DNA of 8,265 nt from an uncultured Bacillota bacterium (GTDB taxonomy: Bacteria > Bacillota > Clostridia > Peptostreptococcales > Anaerovoracaceae), in contig CAMJRV010000089.1 in assembly GCA_946408315.1 (NCBI GenBank), positions 1 through 8,265 of the forward strand. The letters are read 5' to 3'. This document shows positions 1 through 5,582 of the stretch, piece by piece (within the stretch, counting starts at the first letter, position 1; each line of letters begins with the position of its first letter). Position numbers and translations under genes: made by a program. The notes below the pieces were generated by a model. The model had not been told where the DNA came from. It saw nothing but the letters and a program-made list of their open reading frames with translations, and did no database searches.

Positions 1-167
1 TCCTTATATAGCAATAACGGATATTGGTTATACGTATTCTCCATCACCTGCCCATTGACTGTAATCGGAAAACTCGGAATCGTAACCATTGCGGATTTCG
101 CATATACTGCTGTTGGAAACAGCAGCATGCATAAAATGCACAGTGGTAAAATGCGTTTAATTTTCAT
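1..167 (-). CDS. Secreted stalk-domain / copper-amine-oxidase-N-like protein, N-terminal part only
   Basis: Only the first 55 codons are visible; the gene runs off the window at base 1. The ATG at 167-165 follows GAGGAG (about 175-180) with 7 nt spacing. The protein opens with a clear Sec signal peptide: a basic start (MKIKR), a hydrophobic core of about 16 residues and a likely signal peptidase site after AVYA (about residue 23). The mature start ([17 protein letters not shown], then NQYPLLLYK) resembles the repeat found at the start of clostridial stalk-domain/copper-amine-oxidase-N-like surface proteins, which place a module outside the cell; no copper oxidase activity is implied. The start lies inside the end of the YolD-like gene (11-base overlap), so it is the last visible gene of the polymerase operon and probably translationally coupled. 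Family assignment is from memory on a short stretch and is moderate; export is well supported. Confidence 0.72.
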   Translation of the reverse strand, partial: MKIKRILPLCILCMLLFPTAVYAKSAMVTIPSFPITVNGQVMENTYNQYPLLLYK

Positions 168-618
168 TGTTTGTCTCCTCCCCCCAATACAAACTCTCTG
201 CGTTTCCTGCAAATATCTGTCCATCTATGTTGATTATTTCGTCAATGGGGATTGCTGTGCCATCGGTCATAATGATAGCCCGTTCATATTCATTTACCTT
301 TTTAACCTTACCGATAGCAGTAACATAGGCGCCGCCATGTTTTTTCGCGTCCGGCTGAAAATATGTGACTGCAATTTCCGGATGCTCTTCCAGCCGGTCC
401 GCTATGATTTGCAGCTTATCGCGCAAAGTGTCCTTCATGGATTCGTCCAGTTCCACTCTCTCATCGGTAAGTCTTGCGGTTTCTTTGACAGCGGCATCAT
501 AGCCGGTCAGTGCGGCGAAGGGCGAAAACTGAGCCGCTCGGTCAATGACCGCCATAGGAGGATGTGTTTTGGAGACATGATGCGGCAGATGGATGATGTC
601 ATCATATTCCTTCGTCAT
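157..618 (-). CDS. YolD-like protein, partner of the Y-family polymerase
   Basis: 153-aa soluble protein with the YolD-family hallmark [16 protein letters not shown] at residues 27-42, a charged predicted helical middle (about 43-78) and a beta-rich C-terminal half ([17 protein letters not shown], then INIDGQIF) ending in an acidic tail. YolD-like proteins are regularly encoded beside UmuC/UvrX-type polymerases in Bacillota and their mobile elements; they are thought to be functional partners of those polymerases, but the biochemical role is not settled. The ATG overlaps the polymerase stop codon as ATGA (618-615). Its Shine-Dalgarno GGAGGG (632-627, 8 nt spacing) is made by the polymerase's own last codons. 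It overlaps the downstream secreted-protein gene by 11 bases. Expression should follow the LexA-controlled promoter at 2639-2667. Confidence 0.88.
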   Translation of the reverse strand: MTKEYDDIIHLPHHVSKTHPPMAVIDRAAQFSPFAALTGYDAAVKETARLTDERVELDESMKDTLRDKLQIIADRLEEHPEIAVTYFQPDAKKHGGAYVTAIGKVKKVNEYERAIIMTDGTAIPIDEIINIDGQIFAGNAESLYWGEETNNEN

Positions 619-2138
619 GCCTTATGCCCTCCAATCTGCTTATTCCGGTTCAGTGTGGTAGCGCCTTCCTCCAGATTCATGCCCTTTATAACGGCGTTCT
701 TGCCGTATTTCTTCTTGATCTCCAGCATTGCTTTCTGCATCTTTTTTTCACGTGCAAGCTCGGCCTCTTCCTCTTCTTTTTTCTCCTGCACAGCCGCGTA
801 ATCTGTAAAGAGATCAAGCTGCTCAAAGCTGTCCGTCTTTTGAACAGTTCCCTCATCAACAACACGATTCGCGGTGAGGCTAAATCGCCTGATCAGAAGA
901 TTTTTATCAACGATGCGTTCAAACAGCTCTGCGACGGCCTCCACGATCAGCTTTGTGGAGGAGGTCTGTCTGCCAAGGTTTGCCGTACCATGAGCGGATT
1001 TCGGAAGGCTGCGTCCGTAGCGGTCAGTGATGATCGGTCCGTGATATGTTTGTTTTATCTTCGAGTTTGTCAGATTTTCAATATCATATCCCACCGTCAA
1101 AACCAGCTGATCGGTCACAAGCCTTTTATCCACCAGGTCAAGCACCAACAGATCGGTCATTTCCCTCACGATCAGCTTCGCTTTGTCAAAGGGATAGGCA
1201 TATTGCAGCACCTGCCCTGAGCAAATACTGTTCGTGCTTGGCTTATATGCTTTAATGTCGGCAATCGTACACGGCTCCCAGCCCCACGCATGGTCGATCA
1301 GCAGCTCCGCATTGATGCCGAACAGCTTGTAAAGCAAATCCTCGTTATAATAATCGCCGGGCTTGCCGAGGGAACATCTTGCAATATCTCCCATAGTAAA
1401 GAGGCTTTGGCCCTCCAGCTTCTTTGCATATCCTTTGCCCACGCGCCAAAAGTCTGTTAAAGGCCGGTATGACCACAGCAGGCGGCGATAGCTCATTTCA
1501 TCCAATTCCGCGATCTGTACGCCGTTTTCATCCACCGGAATGCCCTTCGCCTGGATATCCATCGCGATCTTGCAAAGGTACAGATTTGTGCCAATTCCCG
1601 CCGATGCCGTAATACCGATCGTATTCAGGACGTCAAGAATCATTTTCGTGGCAAGCTCTCGGGCTGAAAGGTTATAGGTGTGCAGATAATCGGTGGCATC
1701 AATAAATACCTCGTCGATAGAGTAGACATGGATATCTTCAGCCGCGATGTATTTCAAGTAGATATTGTAAATCCGAGTGCTGTACTCTATATAATACGCC
1801 ATTCTCGGCGGCGCAACAATATATTCCAGGGAGAGCTCCGGTGAGGATTTCAATTCCGTACCGTTGAAAGAAACGCCGGAAAAGGCTCGTCCTGGCGCTT
1901 TGCACAGCCGTTCCGCATTTACTTCCCTGACCTTCTGAACGACCTCAAACAGCCGCGCTCTGCCGGGAATGCCATATTCTTTGAGGGCGGGAGAGACGGC
2001 GAGACAGATGGTTTTTTCGGTGCGGCTTGCATCAGCGACAACGAGGTTTGTTGTCAGCGGATCAAGCCCTCGTTCCATGCACTCAACCGAAGCGTAGAAG
2101 GATTTTAAATCAATCGCGATATAGGTTCTATTCTTCAT
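615..2138 (-). CDS. Y-family translesion DNA polymerase (UmuC/DinB/UvrX-like)
   Basis: 507-aa error-prone polymerase that copies past damaged DNA template. The palm motif [12 protein letters not shown] (residues 8-19) carries metal-binding D10 and the likely steric-gate Y15; SIDEVFID (140-147) carries catalytic D142 and E143; [14 protein letters not shown] (181-194) is the conserved segment leading to the thumb. The little finger occupies roughly 300-430, followed by a Lys/Glu-rich predicted helix (about 450-480) and a tail ending IGGHKA, typical of the version carried on Gram-positive integrative elements, which is often misnamed a methylase. All catalytic residues are present. The start chosen is the ATG at 2138, just ahead of the conserved N-terminus; an ATG 13 codons upstream lacks a Shine-Dalgarno. 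The AGGAGG (about 2159-2154) sits an unusually long 15 nt from the chosen start. It lies second in the operon, 50 nt after the repeat protein and coupled to YolD. Regulation by the LexA box at 2620-2633 is predicted. Confidence 0.93.
   Translation of the reverse strand: MKNRTYIAIDLKSFYASVECMERGLDPLTTNLVVADASRTEKTICLAVSPALKEYGIPGRARLFEVVQKVREVNAERLCKAPGRAFSGVSFNGTELKSSPELSLEYIVAPPRMAYYIEYSTRIYNIYLKYIAAEDIHVYSIDEVFIDATDYLHTYNLSARELATKMILDVLNTIGITASAGIGTNLYLCKIAMDIQAKGIPVDENGVQIAELDEMSYRRLLWSYRPLTDFWRVGKGYAKKLEGQSLFTMGDIARCSLGKPGDYYNEDLLYKLFGINAELLIDHAWGWEPCTIADIKAYKPSTNSICSGQVLQYAYPFDKAKLIVREMTDLLVLDLVDKRLVTDQLVLTVGYDIENLTNSKIKQTYHGPIITDRYGRSLPKSAHGTANLGRQTSSTKLIVEAVAELFERIVDKNLLIRRFSLTANRVVDEGTVQKTDSFEQLDLFTDYAAVQEKKEEEEAELAREKKMQKAMLEIKKKYGKNAVIKGMNLEEGATTLNRNKQIGGHKA
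627..632 (-). promoter_or_regulatory. RBS of the YolD-like gene, embedded in the polymerase C-terminus
   Basis: GGAGGG on the minus strand, 8 nt before the ATG at 618. The bases are codons of the polymerase's final IGGHKA residues, so the conserved end of the polymerase also supplies the ribosome site for its partner. This, with the ATGA overlap, fixes the YolD start. Confidence 0.8.
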
Positions 2139-2188
2139 GCTATTCTCTGATCGCCTCCTAAAAATCACGCGTATCATGCGGTATTATT

Positions 2189-2572
2189 CTATTTGATCTC
2201 GGCATTTACCTCGCTCAATGCCTTCGTTAACAATGGCAAAGCAATATGGAGCGCCTTGAGATTATTATTAAGCATCGTATGCTGCCAAGTGCCTTGCGCT
2301 AATTTCGCCTGCGCCTTCTCAGATTTGCTAATCAGAGAAGTGATCGGAGCAAGCGCATTTTTCAAATCTTCTTCGGCATAACAATCCACAGCGTCGCCCC
2401 CCGCCAATCTTTTTGATATTAGCGATGAAGCTATATGCAGCGCTTTCAGTCTGTTCTTTTGTAGCGTATGCTGAGAAGTATCCTGCGCAAATTTTGCTTT
2501 CTCAGTCCTGTTAATCATCGAAGCTATGGCCTGGAGTGCTTCCTCCATATCTTTTTCTGTAAAATCGTTCAT
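2189..2572 (-). CDS. Unrecognised 127-aa protein made of two tandem repeats; first gene of the SOS-type operon
   Basis: I do not recognise a named family. The protein is two copies of one unit: residues 4-56 (FTEKDMEEALQAIASMI...QHTLQKNRLKALHIASSLI) and 65-119 (YAEEDLKNALAPITSLI...QHTMLNNNLKALHIALPLL), joined by a short Gly/Asp-containing linker with a single Cys. Shared positions include E/D-D-hydrophobic-x2-AL, S-hydrophobic-I, SEKA/TEKA, QHT and LKALHIA. The pattern of hydrophobic residues suggests two long helices per unit, so probably an all-alpha four-helix protein. There is no signal peptide or membrane segment. Similar unnamed proteins occur, as far as I recall, on Gram-positive conjugative elements. 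The ATG at 2572 has a weak AGGA site about 6 nt upstream. It lies directly behind the promoter and LexA box and 50 nt before the polymerase, which suggests a damage-response or element-maintenance role; this is inference only. Confidence 0.8.
   Translation of the reverse strand: MNDFTEKDMEEALQAIASMINRTEKAKFAQDTSQHTLQKNRLKALHIASSLISKRLAGGDAVDCYAEEDLKNALAPITSLISKSEKAQAKLAQGTWQHTMLNNNLKALHIALPLLTKALSEVNAEIK
2216..2563 (-). repeat. Intragenic tandem duplication (two ~54-codon units)
   Basis: Unit 1 is encoded at 2563-2405 and unit 2 at 2380-2216, separated by 8 codons. The units align with a single two-residue gap (unit 2 has two extra residues in its SEKAQAKLAQ stretch). They are clearly related at protein level but quite diverged at DNA level, so the duplication is old rather than a recent slippage event. 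Confidence 0.85.
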
Positions 2573-2619
2573 ATCATCCTCAACTTATTATTTGCTTATT
2601 TTCTATATGGTACTCTAGC

Positions 2620-2633
2620 TGAACATTTGTTCT
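2620..2633 (-). promoter_or_regulatory. LexA (SOS) box controlling the polymerase operon
   Basis: Minus strand AGAACAAATGTTCA fits the Bacillus-type LexA/DinR core GAAC-RNRY-GTTY at every core position; only the flanking C/G bases differ. It starts 5 nt beyond the -10 box, so it covers the expected transcription start (about 2631), where LexA would block initiation. The downstream genes include a Y-family polymerase, a classical SOS target, which supports the call independently of the motif. Confidence 0.78.
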
Positions 2634-2638
2634 ACTCT

Positions 2639-2667
2639 ATTGTATAATTTAACATACTTCGAGTCAA
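2639..2667 (-). promoter_or_regulatory. Promoter of the repeat-protein/polymerase/YolD operon
   Basis: -35 TTGACT (2667-2662), exactly 17 nt spacer, -10 TACAAT (2644-2639): one mismatch to consensus in each box. It lies in the 116-nt gap between the tet stop and the first operon gene, pointing at that gene. Predicted start near 2631, inside the LexA box. Confidence 0.8.
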
Positions 2668-2680
2668 GACAAGACTTGTC
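2668..2680. repeat. Short palindrome GACAAG-A-CTTGTC upstream of the operon promoter
   Basis: Perfect 6-bp inverted repeat with a 1-nt centre, starting one base upstream of the -35 hexamer. It could be an operator for a dimeric regulator. It has no following U run, so it is not convincing as the terminator of tet, whose stop codon is 8 nt away. Confidence 0.5.
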
Positions 2681-2688
2681 AATGCCCC

Positions 2689-4614
2689 TTACAGGACCAG
2701 TTTATTAAACATATGTCGCGTTTTATCTAATTTGATATTAGAACGCCGTGTTTGATAAACAGGATTGCCGATGCTTGCTTGATACCCCTTTAATTCTGTT
2801 AGACAGACCCCACAACCGTTTGTGGAAAAAGCAAGTTCTTCTCTGTATTCTTGAATATAACGCGCTGGTATTTCGCCAGAAAGGATTACCTCATTGCTTT
2901 TTACATTAACCGAGCTAATGGTTGCCTTATATTTTTTCATATCGTTATATGCACGGGAAATATATTCTTGCGGAGCATAGACCGTGAACGATAGGTAAGG
3001 CTCCAACAATTCAGTTCCGGATTTACGCAAGGCTTGTTCCAAAACAATAGGAGCCAAGGAGCGAAAATCTGCCGGAGTACTGACAGGGCTAAAATATAAG
3101 CCATATTCAAAGCAAATTTTGCAGTCTGTTACCTCCCAACCATATAGACCTTGCTCGCAGCCGTAACGGATTCCGTCTTCAACTGCGTTTTGAAATGATT
3201 GATTCAGGTATCCCAAAGAAACACGGCTCTCATAACGTATACCTGACCCAAGCGGCAGTGGCTCGATAGACAAACCAATTGATGCCCAAAAAGGATTCGG
3301 AGGTACTTCTATATGAATCGTATAGTCAGCTCTTGCCGATGGCCTTTCCATAAAGATAACGGTAGGATCATCCAGTTGCACGGTTATGTTGTACTTTTCC
3401 ATTAGTAACGCGGATATAATTTCCATCTGTACTTTGCCCAAAAAAGAAAGTGTAATTTCATGAGTAATAGAATCCACATCATAACGCAGGAGCGGGTCGG
3501 TATCCGCGATCTCTGTTAACGCTTCCAGAAGCAATTGGCGCTCTGTCCCCTGACCTGGATGAATATTAGCCCGCATCATAGGCAGCGGAGAATTCCTCCA
3601 CGTTTTACAAGGCATCAGTTTGGCATTACCAATTATGTCATTTAACTTTAATGGCGTTCCCGGTAAAATCACAATTTCTCCGAAACCGGCAGCATCTACA
3701 CGGCGTATCTCACCATTTGAAGGAACTCTCATCTCATTGATTTTTATTTTTCCCTCACCGTCTGCTACCATGACCATATCTTTTGTGTGCAGAGCTCCGC
3801 CATATAGCCTCATGTATACCACGCGGTGACCTTTCTCCAAGTATTCCACCTTAAAAACATGTCCGCACAATTCAGTGTCATTGCCGTCAGTTGTCGAATC
3901 TACATTAGTCGAAATCGCATCTATCAACGGTTTAATCCCAATGTTTTTCTTTGCACTCCCATGATAGACAGGGAATAAGGTACAATCCTGAAACCTTTGC
4001 TTTTCTGCCTGTTTAAGAGTTTCCACATCCAGTTGCTGGCCAAGTGTAAATTTTTCAAGCAGCTCGTCATTCCCGGCAATCACAATATCCCATTGTTCCA
4101 AATCTATTTGGTCTGTTATGTGTAAATCAGGAAACAGCTCCACGCCTTGTTTTATAAGAATTTCAGGTGAAAGCTTATCCTTAATATCCCGATAAACATT
4201 CTGTAAATCGACCCCACTTTGATCTATTTTGTTGATAAAAAGAAGTGTGGGGATTTTCATGCTTTGTAGTGCGTGAAAAAGGATTCGCGTCTGAGACTGC
4301 ACGCCATCTTTCGCAGAGATTACTAATACTGCACTATCCAATACAGATAATGAGCGATGTACTTCCGCCAGAAAATCCATGTGGCCGGGAGTATCAACAA
4401 TGTTGATCTTAATATCTCCCCACTGAAAAGAAGTAACCGAGGCTTGGATCGTAATTCCACGTTGTTTTTCCAAAAGCATAGAATCCGTTTTTGTTGTTCC
4501 TTTATCTACACTTCCTAATTCTTTTATAGCGCCGCTCGTATATAATAAACTTTCTGTTAAAGTTGTTTTTCCCGCATCCACATGCGCCAAAATACCAATG
4601 TTGATTGTTTTCAT
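2689..4614 (-). CDS. tet: Tetracycline resistance ribosomal protection protein, Tet(M)/Tet(O)/Tet(W) group
   Basis: 641-aa EF-G-like GTPase that binds the tetracycline-blocked ribosome and dislodges the drug. All GTPase motifs are intact: AHVDAGKTT (G1, residues 10-18), RGITI (G2, 52-56), DTPGH (G3, 74-78), NKID (G4, 128-131) and GSAK (G5, 219-222). The EF-G-like domains follow; the domain IV loop that reaches the drug site is FSPVS (508-512), where Tet(M), Tet(O) and Tet(W), as I recall them, have YSPVS. The C-terminal helix ([12 protein letters not shown]) is complete, so the gene looks functional. Length matches the family (about 639-641). The sequence mixes similarity to Tet(M), (O) and (W) and I cannot assign an allele from memory. 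The ATG at 4614 is set by homology ([15 protein letters not shown]) and AAGGGAAG upstream; an in-frame leader extends further 5'. Expression is probably controlled by attenuation in the leader. Confidence 0.96.
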   Translation of the reverse strand: MKTINIGILAHVDAGKTTLTESLLYTSGAIKELGSVDKGTTKTDSMLLEKQRGITIQASVTSFQWGDIKINIVDTPGHMDFLAEVHRSLSVLDSAVLVISAKDGVQSQTRILFHALQSMKIPTLLFINKIDQSGVDLQNVYRDIKDKLSPEILIKQGVELFPDLHITDQIDLEQWDIVIAGNDELLEKFTLGQQLDVETLKQAEKQRFQDCTLFPVYHGSAKKNIGIKPLIDAISTNVDSTTDGNDTELCGHVFKVEYLEKGHRVVYMRLYGGALHTKDMVMVADGEGKIKINEMRVPSNGEIRRVDAAGFGEIVILPGTPLKLNDIIGNAKLMPCKTWRNSPLPMMRANIHPGQGTERQLLLEALTEIADTDPLLRYDVDSITHEITLSFLGKVQMEIISALLMEKYNITVQLDDPTVIFMERPSARADYTIHIEVPPNPFWASIGLSIEPLPLGSGIRYESRVSLGYLNQSFQNAVEDGIRYGCEQGLYGWEVTDCKICFEYGLYFSPVSTPADFRSLAPIVLEQALRKSGTELLEPYLSFTVYAPQEYISRAYNDMKKYKATISSVNVKSNEVILSGEIPARYIQEYREELAFSTNGCGVCLTELKGYQASIGNPVYQTRRSNIKLDKTRHMFNKLVL

Positions 4615-4639
4615 ATAAGCTTCTTCCCTTCTAATCCAG

Positions 4640-4651
4640 GCCCAAAAGGGC
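4640..4651 (-). promoter_or_regulatory. Small hairpin GCCC-TTTT-GGGC just before the tet RBS
   Basis: Minus-strand GCCCTTTTGGGC is a 4-bp GC stem with a 4-nt loop, lying right after the U run of the main leader terminator. The same element precedes tet(M) in Tn916, as I recall. It may help choose between terminated and read-through folds or protect the tet ribosome site. Confidence 0.45.
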
Positions 4652-4653
4652 AC

Positions 4654-4692
4654 AAAAATCCCCTGGGATAAAATACTTTTATCCCAGGGGAT
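4654..4692 (-). terminator. Leader attenuator: perfect 16-bp inverted repeat plus U run
   Basis: Bases 4658-4673 and 4677-4692 are exact reverse complements (arm ATCCCCTGGGATAAAA on both strands) around a 3-nt loop. Read as tet leader RNA the stem ends GGGGAU followed by UUUU (to 4654), an intrinsic terminator that would stop transcription about 40 nt before the tet start. It occupies the position of the tet(M) leader terminator in Tn916. The arms also encode the in-frame leader residues IPWDK and ILSQGI, so ribosome movement through that frame would open the stem. Confidence 0.82.
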
Positions 4693-4778
4693 AGTGAATG
4701 AAAGAATTGACGTACACATAATAAATAGCAAGACAGCAAATTACTATCTTCCTATATTCCGCATCCAATCATATGATA

Positions 4779-4879
4779 AAAGTATCCTTAAATTGGGTAC
4801 AAAAAAATCTAACCTTAATAGAAATTAGGTGTTTTATTTTGTTCCCACTATCAAATTGACAGTTATTTAAGAATACCTT
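4779..4879 (-). promoter_or_regulatory. Long-range stem in the tet leader, pairing MRQGILK codons with downstream RNA
   Basis: Minus-strand GTATTCTTAAAT (4876-4865) pairs with ATTTAAGGATAC (4793-4782) with a single U.G wobble, and the stem extends to about 15 bp (4865-4879 with 4779-4793) counting wobbles. One arm lies within the MRQGILK leader peptide, so translation of the peptide would disrupt it. The loop contains the weak terminator-like hairpin at 4801-4829. As I recall the Tn916 leader, the matching arms there pair too (GGTATTCTTAAA with TTTAAGAATACC), which suggests the pairing is conserved. Confidence 0.55.
4801..4829 (-). terminator. Weak terminator-like hairpin in the tet leader
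   Basis: Minus-strand CCTAAT-TTCT-ATTAaGG (4829-4813, one bulged A) or CTAA...TTAG (4828-4809) is followed by a run of seven U (4807-4801). The stem is AU-rich and weak, but the place and the U run match the first of two terminators in tet(M)-type leaders. Confidence 0.4.
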
Positions 4880-4886
4880 GCCGCAT
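4863..4886 (-). CDS. tet leader peptide MRQGILK
   Basis: A 7-codon frame, ATG at 4886 to TAA at 4863, with AAGGAG (4902-4897) 10 nt upstream, the best ribosome site in the leader. I recall the same peptide in the same place upstream of tet(M) in Tn916. Its last codons form one arm of the long-range leader stem, so its translation state could set whether RNA polymerase reads through to tet. It is too short to identify by homology search; the call rests on the Shine-Dalgarno, position and structure. Confidence 0.6.
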   Translation of the reverse strand: MRQGILK

Positions 4887-4917
4887 ATTTTTTTTACTCC
4901 TTATTAGGTCTTCATAA

Positions 4918-4947
4918 AGTGTACCATATGAAGAGGAGAATGTGCAA
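4918..4947 (-). promoter_or_regulatory. Candidate tet promoter
   Basis: Minus-strand TTGCAC (4947-4942), 18-nt spacer, TACACT (4923-4918). Each hexamer keeps the most conserved bases (TTG; TA...T). It lies just upstream of the leader peptide ribosome site and would start RNA near 4911, giving a leader of about 300 nt. The bases through the peptide resemble the Tn916 tet(M) upstream region. Other -10 choices are possible in this AT-rich stretch. Confidence 0.5.
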
Positions 4948-4984
4948 GTGTAGAATTCTAGCTGGTGGAAGAAGCAAATATATA

Positions 4985-4993
4985 TGATATAAT
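4985..4993 (+). promoter_or_regulatory. Extended -10 promoter of the peroxiredoxin gene
   Basis: TGATATAAT is a perfect TATAAT (4988-4993) preceded by the TGn extension. No convincing -35 is seen at 16-18 nt, which fits an extended -10 promoter. RNA would start near 5000, leaving a ~67-nt 5' UTR with an imperfect hairpin (5003-5036). It diverges from the tet promoter, with about 90 bp between the two start sites. Confidence 0.6.
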
Positions 4994-5002
4994 AAAGATA
5001 TC

Positions 5003-5036
5003 GGAGCAGGCCCGCCGCCTAGACTGGCCCTACTCC
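5003..5036 (+). repeat. Imperfect inverted repeat in the peroxiredoxin 5' UTR
   Basis: GGAG-c-AGGCC (5003-5012) pairs with GG-c-CCT-a-CTCC (5026-5036) with one mismatch and one bulge, giving a GC-rich hairpin between the -10 box and the ribosome site. It could be an operator or an RNA structure; nothing else in the sequence tells which. Confidence 0.35.
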
Positions 5037-5052
5037 CCACATATTCAGATTC

Positions 5053-5058
5053 AGGAGG
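5053..5058 (+). promoter_or_regulatory. RBS fixing the peroxiredoxin start
   Basis: AGGAGG, 8 nt before the ATG at 5067. It rules out the upstream in-frame start at 4965, which has no family homology and lies upstream of the promoter. Confidence 0.85.
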
Positions 5059-5066
5059 GACAAAAC

Positions 5067-5519
5067 ATGGATGCAATTCAAGTGGGCACAAAGGCCCCCG
5101 ACTTCACTCTGCAAGACGGCTTTGACAATGAAATTCGACTGTCCAACTACCAGGGCAAGCAGGTCCTGCTGTCCTGGCATCCGCTGGCCTGGACCAGCGT
5201 GTGTACAGATCAGATGCGTGCGCTGGAGGTGCATTTTGACGATTTTGCTGCGAAGAACACTGTCGCCATCGGTCTGAGCGTCGACGCCGCTCCCAGCAAA
5301 AAGGCGTGGGCGACGGTTCTATCCATTGAGAACACTCCCCTTGTCAGCGATTTCTGGCCCCAAGGCAAGGTTTCGCAGGACTACGGCGTATTTATGGAAA
5401 ACCACGGTTTCTCCGGCCGCGTCAACGTCCTTGTTGATGCGCAGGGTATCGTCAAATGGGTAAAGGTCTATCCCCTCGGAGAACTGCCGGACATCAATGA
5501 GATTCTGGCAGCCCTGTAA
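5067..5519 (+). CDS. One-cysteine peroxiredoxin (AhpC/TSA family, AhpE/BCP-like)
   Basis: 150-aa thiol peroxidase that reduces H2O2, organic hydroperoxides or peroxynitrite in the cytoplasm. The N-terminus VGTKAPDFTLQD (residues 6-17) is the family opening; the active site PLAWTSVC (39-46) fits PxxxTxxC with P39, T43 and peroxidatic C46; R118 in GRVNVLVD (117-124) matches the conserved catalytic arginine; a thioredoxin-fold strand and helix close the protein. C46 is the only cysteine, so there is no intramolecular resolving cysteine: recycling must use an external thiol partner (one-Cys type). It is at the short end for the family but looks complete. The gene is monocistronic, has its own promoter and terminator, is divergent from tet, and is visibly more GC-rich than tet, which hints at a different origin from its neighbour. 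Confidence 0.93.
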   Translation: MDAIQVGTKAPDFTLQDGFDNEIRLSNYQGKQVLLSWHPLAWTSVCTDQMRALEVHFDDFAAKNTVAIGLSVDAAPSKKAWATVLSIENTPLVSDFWPQGKVSQDYGVFMENHGFSGRVNVLVDAQGIVKWVKVYPLGELPDINEILAAL

Positions 5520-5536
5520 GGCAGGCTGCCGCACAG

Positions 5537-5573
5537 AAAAACGTGGAGGGGAACATTCTCCCTCCACGTTTTT
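5537..5573. terminator. Strong bidirectional terminator between convergent genes
   Basis: Exact 14-bp inverted repeat AAAAACGTGGAGGG (5537-5550) / CCCTCCACGTTTTT (5560-5573) with a 9-nt loop. The A and T tracts at the two ends give a U run in either direction, so it ends both the peroxiredoxin transcript (stop at 5519) and the convergent regulator/peptidase-like operon (stop at 5583). Confidence 0.9.
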
Positions 5574-5582
5574 GTCTCTCCA

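Larger units (their letters stand above)
4615..4719 (-). other. Leader reading frame upstream of tet, open and in frame with tet
   Basis: From ATG 4719-4717 the frame reads [15 protein letters not shown], continues through the terminator stem (ILSQGI) and [14 protein letters not shown], and enters tet at M(4614) without a stop codon. In the Tn916 tet(M) leader the equivalent frame is, as I recall, a separate 28-residue peptide (orf12) that ends in a stop just before tet. Here it could be a leader peptide sensing ribosome stalling or give a 35-residue N-terminal extension of Tet. No good Shine-Dalgarno precedes it, so translation is uncertain. A TTG at 4731 would lengthen it by four codons. 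Confidence 0.45.

Noticed and set aside
55..801. 248-codon plus-strand open frame opposite the YolD-like and polymerase genes
   Set aside because: Low-complexity, Cys/Phe/Ser-rich translation with no family likeness and no ribosome site; it lies across two well-supported minus-strand genes and is their antisense shadow.
2138..2177. Polymerase start at the upstream ATG (520-aa version)
   Set aside because: No Shine-Dalgarno precedes it and the 13 added residues are basic filler before the conserved N-terminus. The chosen ATG is better but has a long 15-nt spacing, so some doubt remains.
4615..4731. Setting the tet start at the upstream TTG (680-aa version)
   Set aside because: All ribosomal protection proteins begin at the MK-x-INIG motif, and the extension contains the terminator stem and lacks a good ribosome site; kept as a leader feature instead.
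4744..4764. Six-codon frame (MRNIGR) in the tet leader
   Set aside because: It has no ribosome site and, unlike MRQGILK, no structural or remembered counterpart; likely chance.
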